DNA of 56,606 bases, taken from positions 1 to 56,606 of the forward strand of contig NZ_SORI01000020.1 of assembly GCF_004366815.1 (NCBI RefSeq). Direction: 5' to 3'. Positions within the stretch are counted from its first letter, which is position 1; each line of letters starts with the position of its first letter. The DNA comes from Aminivibrio pyruvatiphilus. Lineage in GTDB: Bacteria; Synergistota; Synergistia; Synergistales; Aminobacteriaceae. This document shows positions 50,945-56,606 of this stretch, piece by piece. Made by a program: the position numbers and the translations under genes. The notes under the pieces were generated by a model. It saw only the letters and a list, made by a program, of their open reading frames with translations, ran no database searches and was not told the DNA's origin.

Positions 50945-53686
50945 TCAGGAATTGTCAGCGAGGCCGCCTGCGGTGTCCCCTTCTTCCGCCTTTCGGACCA
51001 TGGATATGAGGATATCGGCGACTGCAGGGTCGAGAGACGTACCCCGCAGCTTCAGGATCTGCTCCAGAACTTCCTCCCCGGTCATTCTGCCCTCTTCCAT
51101 GGACTCCAGAAGATCGTCGAAGGCTTCTCCGGCGCGCAGAATCCTGGCCATCTGAGGTATTTCCTCTCCCCCGATTCCCCTGGGATATCCCGACCCGTCC
51201 CAGTTTTCGTGGTGGTTGAGAACACTTTCGCCAAGGTCCATGGTTTCATCGTATAAATTCAGTATCCGGAACCCGGCGACAGGGTGCTTTTTCATTTCCC
51301 CGTCAGAGTCCTCTTCTCCGGGGAAAAGACAGCCTGCTTCATTCAGAACGTCTTCATCGACGACAATTTTCCCTATATCATGAAGAAAACCTGCCTCTTT
51401 CAGCTTTCGCGTCTCTGTTTCCGGCATATTGAGGGCATGGCCGATCTCCATGCAGATCCGGCTCACGTTTTCCGAGTGCTGTTTCTGACAGGGGCTTTTT
51501 TCATGAAGAGTCTCCATGATGGCGGAAATGGTTTCCAGGCTTTCCGCTTTCCTGCCCAGGTCCTTTTCCCTGTACATGGCCTCTTCAGCTTCCCGAAGGG
51601 TTTCCTGTACGGACTGGCCGGGATCGGTCTTTACTGAAAAACCGAGGGCTATGCTGCCCTTGATTGCCCTGACGCGAAGTTTCGAGATTTCCCCCTTGAT
51701 CCTGCCGATGAGTTTCCGGACATCTTCGGGCTTCGCCCGGGGAAGGATGATGGTGAATTCGTCTCCCCCCACCCTGGCGATAATGTCGCTCTCGCGGCAG
51801 CTCTTTCTCAGCGCCTCCGCCGATTTTTTCAGCAGTTCGTCCCCGGCGGAGTGGCCGAAAATGTCGTTCGTCAGCTTCAGCCCGTTGACGTCTCCGAAGA
51901 TAACCGCCAGGGGGAGGTTTTCATCCCTGTCCATTCTCTTCAGTTCCTCTTCAAAAAAAGCCCTGTTGTACAGGCCGGTGAGGCTGTCGTGATAGGTCAG
52001 GAAATTGATGCGGGCCTCGCTCTTCCGGCGCTCCGTATTGTCGGTGAAGGTGACGACGGCGCCGGTAAGTTCTCCGTTCCTGAACTGGGGGTACGAGGAA
52101 TAGGCCACATCCAGGGGCGTTCCGCCGGATGTCCAGAAAACCTCGTCGTCCACCCGTATTCCCCGTCCGGTCCGCAAAGAGCTGAATATTTTGCATTCTT
52201 CGGGGTCCATGAGCCTGCCGTCCCTGTGGGCGTAATGGATCAAAAAATGCATGTTTTTGCCGGAAAGGTCCTCCTGGCTCCCATACCCCAGCATTTTCAG
52301 GCAGCCCGCGTTCGCGAAGGTGCAGTTTCCCTTCCTGTCGATGCCGTATATGCCTTCCGCGGCGGAATCCAGGATCAGCTTCAGGTGGCTCCTGTTCTGG
52401 TCAAGCTCCCGGTTTCGTTCCTCGAGCTCGGCGGTTCTCTCCCTCACCGTTTCCCCGAGGGAGGCGATCATGTGCTCCAGCTTTTCTGCCATAATGTTCA
52501 CCGCCCGGGCGACCCTCCCAATTTCATCGTTTCTCCGCACTTCGGCCCTCCTGGAGAGGTCTCCCGAGGAAAGGCTTTCCGCTGTCGTGACGAGATTTTC
52601 CAGGGGCTTCATCAGCACGGAGGCGGCTTTAGCGCATACAAGCGCAGCCGCCAGTACGGCGAGGACCGTCAGCAGAAGGGAGAATCGCATGGTGTGGAAA
52701 ATGCCGGCCGTGAAGAGACTCTCGGGGAGTGCGAACAGGACGAGCCAGTCTACCCCTTCCCGGCGGAACTCATTAATATGAACGATGAAGCTGGTTTGCT
52801 GATCGCTCACCTTTACGGTGTTGCCTTTCCCCCGGGCGTAAAGTTCTGCCGCCTGCTGCAATATCCGGTTCTCCCCGTCGGCAGGCGTCAGCCGTCTGAA
52901 GGTGCCGTCGGGAAGGGTCCTGAAATTGTCCATGCCGATGGAGTTGCCTATGAGGGCTCCTGAACGTTTCTCCACGATCGCCGCCATGCCGCCGGCCTCC
53001 TCCGCCAGCTCCTCAAGGGACGAATTGATCCCTGACAGGGTGATGTGGGCGCCCAGAACCCCCAGAAGCTTACCGTCCCTCCCCGCAACCGGTGCGGCAG
53101 CGGAAACGGTGAGGTCGGGCATGATAAAGTGCCTGTAAACAGGCGAAAATACCGGCTTTCCGAGAGTTTTCGCTGCCCTGTACCAGTCCCTGGTCCTCGG
53201 GTCGAAGGTTCCAGCCTTTAGCGCAAGTTCTCCGGCGGTGAAATCATCCTTCAGGGAGTAATACCATGACGCGCCCCCGGTGGAGCGGTTGTTCCTCATG
53301 ATCTCTATCCCGCCCTGCGGATTCCTGCGGGCGCCGTAATATTCCCCCTCTTCAGAGCCGAAGCTGAAGCTGTACAGGCCCTGATTGTGAGTCGTGAGAA
53401 CGGAGGAGAAAAACCTCTCCCGCTGGTTTTCATCGTTCAGGTCGATGACTCCCTTTTCGATCTGGTCCTTGTACACTTCGATGAGGTGCAGGGGGCTGTT
53501 CATGTGTTCCCCGATCCTGCTGAATACCCTCGAATTCAGTTCATAGGCCAGCCGGCCGGCGGTTTCTTCAGTGGAAGAAAGCCAGCCCGAGAAAATGAAG
53601 TATCCGACGGTCCCGCTGGATGCCGTGATGAGGACGATGAAAAGAATTACGCCGATGGTTTTGATGGAGAGAGTGCTGGATTTCAT
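50945..53686 (-). CDS. Cache-HAMP-PAS-GGDEF-HD-GYP regulator, paralogue 1
   Basis: A 913-residue membrane-bound bifunctional cyclic-di-GMP regulator. Helix (about 10-32), dCache sensor (about 40-330), helix (about 335-360), HAMP (about 360-410), PAS (about 430-550), GGDEF (about 560-720, intact GGDEF in RVGGDEFTIIL) and HD-GYP (about 730-890, HDIGKIVVDE and HHENWDGSGYPRGIGGEE). Both the cyclase and phosphodiesterase motifs are intact. The ribosome site before 53686 is weak. It is on the same strand as its upstream paralogue, separated by 341 bp. Confidence 0.88.
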   Translation of the reverse strand: MKSSTLSIKTIGVILFIVLITASSGTVGYFIFSGWLSSTEETAGRLAYELNSRVFSRIGEHMNSPLHLIEVYKDQIEKGVIDLNDENQRERFFSSVLTTHNQGLYSFSFGSEEGEYYGARRNPQGGIEIMRNNRSTGGASWYYSLKDDFTAGELALKAGTFDPRTRDWYRAAKTLGKPVFSPVYRHFIMPDLTVSAAAPVAGRDGKLLGVLGAHITLSGINSSLEELAEEAGGMAAIVEKRSGALIGNSIGMDNFRTLPDGTFRRLTPADGENRILQQAAELYARGKGNTVKVSDQQTSFIVHINEFRREGVDWLVLFALPESLFTAGIFHTMRFSLLLTVLAVLAAALVCAKAASVLMKPLENLVTTAESLSSGDLSRRAEVRRNDEIGRVARAVNIMAEKLEHMIASLGETVRERTAELEERNRELDQNRSHLKLILDSAAEGIYGIDRKGNCTFANAGCLKMLGYGSQEDLSGKNMHFLIHYAHRDGRLMDPEECKIFSSLRTGRGIRVDDEVFWTSGGTPLDVAYSSYPQFRNGELTGAVVTFTDNTERRKSEARINFLTYHDSLTGLYNRAFFEEELKRMDRDENLPLAVIFGDVNGLKLTNDIFGHSAGDELLKKSAEALRKSCRESDIIARVGGDEFTIILPRAKPEDVRKLIGRIKGEISKLRVRAIKGSIALGFSVKTDPGQSVQETLREAEEAMYREKDLGRKAESLETISAIMETLHEKSPCQKQHSENVSRICMEIGHALNMPETETRKLKEAGFLHDIGKIVVDEDVLNEAGCLFPGEEDSDGEMKKHPVAGFRILNLYDETMDLGESVLNHHENWDGSGYPRGIGGEEIPQMARILRAGEAFDDLLESMEEGRMTGEEVLEQILKLRGTSLDPAVADILISMVRKAEEGDTAGGLADNS

Positions 53687-54027
53687 TTCCGACCCCCTGT
53701 GTTTCCCGCCGGAATCAGAAAACCGGCAGAAAAACAGACCCCGTACGTCCTTTCCCTAAAGCCCGGAACGAGCGCGCTTTTCTTCGGCACACCGGATAAA
53801 AAGCCCTTCATGGAATGTTTGGAGAAAAACGGTCATTGCCGCTGCATCGATGCCCCGCATGAAATAATACTACATTCCGCCGCGGGCATTGCAGCAGTTT
53901 TTTAACCAATTTCTTTTTTATCAATTGTGCGGATTATGGTGCGTTTCATTGAAAAACATGGAGGGGTATTGAGGGAAGGAACATCCGCCGCAGGAGGGGG
54001 AGTGATCCCCTTCCCGGGGATTCGGGG
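53687..54027 (-). other. Gap between the two regulators
   Basis: No gene supported. On the minus strand a TATTAT lies upstream of the paralogue-1 gene, but without a convincing -35. The 3' side next to 54028 has no terminator-like hairpin I can support. Confidence 0.4.
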
Positions 54028-56606
54028 CTACCTGATAAGCTTCGACCCGGAGAGAATGAAGGCCGCATAAGCCTCGGCGACCCCTGGATCCAGAAAGGTT
54101 CCCGCCCGCTGCCTCAGCTCCCTGACCGCATGGCTTTCCCAGCCCGGGCTGCCTTTGAATTGCACCTTCAGCCTGTCCCAGACCTCGGCGATCAGCAGAA
54201 TTCGTGCCTGGAGAGGAATGTCCTTTCCGCTTTTTCCGTTCGGAAAACCGGAACCGTCCCAGTGTTCGTGGTGGCAGAAAATCCACTCCGCATATTCCAG
54301 GGTTCCGTCGAAAAGATTCAGTATCCTGTAGCCCGCCGCAGGGTGAAGGATCATTTCTTTCCTGTCCTCCTCCTCCTCTACCAGACCGTCCTCCCGGTTG
54401 AGGTATTCCTGGCCCAGAACGACCTTGCCGATATCGTGCAGATACCCTGCAGCCTTCAGTTTTTCGACCTCTCCTTCGGACATCCCGAGGGTTTCTCCGA
54501 TCATACGGCAGGTCCCGCTCACAGATTCGGCATGCCTCTGTTCTCCGGGGCATTTTTCAAGCAGCGTTTCCATGATGGTCTTTACCATCTCGGAATCGAT
54601 GTCTTTCCTGTATAGGATTTTTTCCCTGTACATGGATTCTTCGGCAGCCTGGACGGCCTCGGCGAGATCTTGGCCCGGATCTGTCTTTGTCCCGGACCCC
54701 ATGGAAATGCTGCCCCGTATGGCGATAATTTTCCTGCCGGCAAAGTCGTTCCTGATTCTCCGGATGATCCTTCCGGCAGCCTCTTCACCCGTGTTTGTCA
54801 TGATGACGGCGAATTCGTCTCCCCCCAGCCTGGCCACGACATCCTTTCCACGGCAGGATCCTTTCAGCAGCTCCGCGGCGGAAACCAGGAGCCTGTCCCC
54901 CGCGGCGTGGCCGAAAACATCGTTCGTCAGCTTCAGGCCGTTGATGTCGCCGAAAAGAACCGTGACGGGCAGATTGCTTTCCGTGTCCGCCTCCTTCAGC
55001 GCTCTTTCAAAGAATGCCCGGTTGTGAAGACCTGTCAGGGAGTCATGGGTGCTGAGATAGTCTATTTTTGCCCGGCTTTTTCGCCTCTCGGAATTGTCCG
55101 TGAAGGAGACCACCGCTCCCACAATCTCTCCGTTCAAAAATTGAGGGTAAGAGTGGTAGTCAACCTCCAGGGGCGTGCCGTCGGCGCGCCGGAAGATTTC
55201 GTGGTCGGAGTGAGCATTCTCTCCCGTTAGAAGGGACAGGCAGATCCTGCACCGGGAAGGATCGATGGAAAATCCTTCAGAATCAGTATGATGGATCAGA
55301 GAATGCATGTTTTTCCCCCGAAGGATTTCGAGGCTTTCAAATCCCATGATCCGAAGAAAGCTCCAGTTGCAGAAGGTGCAGTTTCCCTTCAGATCTATGC
55401 CAAACACTGCGTCGCCGGTGGAATCGAGGAGCAGCCGGAGCATGTTTCTGCTCTCCGCCGTTTCCCTGCTCTGCTGTTCCAGTTCCCTGTTCGCCGCCTG
55501 GAGTTCGACGGTTCTCTCCTCCACGATCCTTTCCAGGTTGCCGAAAAGGGAGGAGATGGTGGCGGCCATGTCATTGAAGGCCCGGGCGATAAGCCCTATT
55601 TCGTCATCCCTGACTACCGGTGTCCGGGCCGAGAGGTTTCCGCCGGCAAATTCCGCGGAGGATCTGACCAGCAGTGTGACCGGGTTGAGCAGCTTCTTTG
55701 CAACTTTCATGTAAATGGCGATGGAAATCAGCTGGGACAGGAGCAGCAGAAGCCCCGAGAATCGGGCGCTCTCCTTGATGGACCCGGCAAGAAGGTTTCC
55801 CGGCAGGGCCGTGAGGATTACAAGATCCAGCCCTTCTCCGGTATAGCCGGAGAAGAACAGAAGAAACTGCCCGTCGGGTGTTTCCGAAAGGAAATCTGTT
55901 TCTCCCGTGGACTGGTAGTGATGCAATGCCTCTCCCATCAAATTGCTGTATCTCCCGTCCCTGGAAGAGGAGGAGAGCAGGGTCATGGTGTTTCTATCGA
56001 AAACAGCCGCAAAGGATCGTTCGTGGCTGACCGTCTGTTTAATCCGCTCATCGAGAAAGGAAAAAGGGATCCGGGTCCCGGTCACCCCGAGCGGTTTCCC
56101 GTTATTGCCGTAGACGGGATGGACTGCCGAAAGGACTGGATCTCCGGAGTATGACGGGCCAAAGAGCACTGAAAGGACAGGCTCACCATTTTCCAGGACT
56201 TTCCGGAACAAGAAAGAATTTTTTACATCGTCTTTATGGAGGGGTTCCACAGGGAGACCGGATTCGCCGGAGAACCAGGCAAAACCTTTCCCCTTCCCGT
56301 CGGGACGGATGAATTCCGGGCTTCCCGCCGGATTATTCCGGGCGCCGTAGGACACGCCGCCGGGGGTCTCGAAAAAAATGCCGGAGATCTCCCCTGAATG
56401 AACCTCGAGAATTCCACGAAAAAACCGTTCCCTCTTTCCGACGTCTTCCAGATCGACAAACCCGTTTCCGAGCGCAGCGCTGCATGCAGCGCTTATTCCG
56501 GCAGGGACGGCGAGAAATTCCCGAACCTTCTGGACCGCAATTTCGTTCTTGTCCCGGTTCATTATGCTCACGGCGTCCCTGGCCATTCTGAAGCCCCTGG
56601 AAAAGG
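54028..56606 (-). CDS. Cache-HAMP-PAS-GGDEF-HD-GYP regulator, paralogue 2 (5' partial)
   Basis: The frame is open to the window edge; the first codons with the leading membrane helix lie outside. The visible 858 codons include a dCache sensor, second helix (about 280-305 from the edge), HAMP (about 310-360), PAS, GGDEF (RLGGDEFAVIM, intact) and an HD-GYP region with HDIGKVV. In place of GYP it has GFP (HHEHWDGSGFPNGKSGKDIP), so the phosphodiesterase loop differs. It resembles the neighbouring paralogue in every domain except the sensor, which has diverged. It may therefore be mainly a cyclase, but this is inference. Confidence 0.86.
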   Translation of the reverse strand, partial: FSRGFRMARDAVSIMNRDKNEIAVQKVREFLAVPAGISAACSAALGNGFVDLEDVGKRERFFRGILEVHSGEISGIFFETPGGVSYGARNNPAGSPEFIRPDGKGKGFAWFSGESGLPVEPLHKDDVKNSFLFRKVLENGEPVLSVLFGPSYSGDPVLSAVHPVYGNNGKPLGVTGTRIPFSFLDERIKQTVSHERSFAAVFDRNTMTLLSSSSRDGRYSNLMGEALHHYQSTGETDFLSETPDGQFLLFFSGYTGEGLDLVILTALPGNLLAGSIKESARFSGLLLLLSQLISIAIYMKVAKKLLNPVTLLVRSSAEFAGGNLSARTPVVRDDEIGLIARAFNDMAATISSLFGNLERIVEERTVELQAANRELEQQSRETAESRNMLRLLLDSTGDAVFGIDLKGNCTFCNWSFLRIMGFESLEILRGKNMHSLIHHTDSEGFSIDPSRCRICLSLLTGENAHSDHEIFRRADGTPLEVDYHSYPQFLNGEIVGAVVSFTDNSERRKSRAKIDYLSTHDSLTGLHNRAFFERALKEADTESNLPVTVLFGDINGLKLTNDVFGHAAGDRLLVSAAELLKGSCRGKDVVARLGGDEFAVIMTNTGEEAAGRIIRRIRNDFAGRKIIAIRGSISMGSGTKTDPGQDLAEAVQAAEESMYREKILYRKDIDSEMVKTIMETLLEKCPGEQRHAESVSGTCRMIGETLGMSEGEVEKLKAAGYLHDIGKVVLGQEYLNREDGLVEEEEDRKEMILHPAAGYRILNLFDGTLEYAEWIFCHHEHWDGSGFPNGKSGKDIPLQARILLIAEVWDRLKVQFKGSPGWESHAVRELRQRAGTFLDPGVAEAYAAFILSGSKLIR

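Overview
The window is a 56.6-kb piece of a high-GC bacterial chromosome that most likely comes from a Synergistota (Synergistetes) amino-acid fermenter. The best pointers are a beta-helix surface protein with a Synergist-CTERM-like tail, a tryptophanase, an N-acyl-D-amino-acid deacylase and a selenocysteine-containing peroxiredoxin. A genus cannot be fixed from the sequence alone.

Layout. (1) 1-3376: a strong promoter, a SAM-I riboswitch with a switching terminator, and four unrecognised genes. Two of these are tandem paralogues with a decayed unit between them. (2) 3556-15330: an AT-richer accessory region. A PLD-helicase gene overlapped its NUDIX partner (mutT) by an ATGA junction. That junction is now split by 8.4 kb of mobile DNA bordered by perfect 206-bp direct repeats. 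The insert holds an intact IS1634-type element that cuts an ArsR-type gene, an internally deleted IS21, two small secreted-protein genes, a chain-length-determinant (Wzz-like) gene cut by an intact IS4-type element, and a vsr endonuclease. (3) 15362-18420: D-aminoacylase, a PDZ protein and a hypoxanthine/uracil-DNA glycosylase-like protein. (4) 18428-22528: two arrays of roughly 100-120-bp palindromic repeats that bracket a YibE/F transporter and an alkaline phosphatase. (5) 22750-34510: beta-helix protein, acetyltransferase, MFS permease, an orphan molybdopterin oxidoreductase, a TPR protein, a secreted protein, a membrane-anchored hydrolase and an AspT/YidE-type permease. (6) 34586-42719: a DUF3754 protein, then two CPA2 antiporter paralogues flanking the selenoprotein peroxiredoxin, then tryptophanase. 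(7) 42989-49418: a co-directional run with an EEP-family hydrolase, cardiolipin synthase, a PAS/HD-GYP sensor, a patatin and a coiled-coil membrane protein. (8) 49458-end: a DUF2993/permuted-papain fusion and two paralogous Cache-HAMP-PAS-GGDEF-HD-GYP regulators, the last cut by the window edge.

The most distinctive signals are the Sec-peroxiredoxin (in-frame TGA in the peroxidatic position, with a SECIS-like hairpin) lying between paralogous ion antiporters; the SAM riboswitch that controls an orphan operon with no recognisable methionine gene; and the split helicase-NUDIX unit now sitting next to vsr, which may be a DNA defence or repair module. All assignments rest on reading motifs by eye; no database search was possible.
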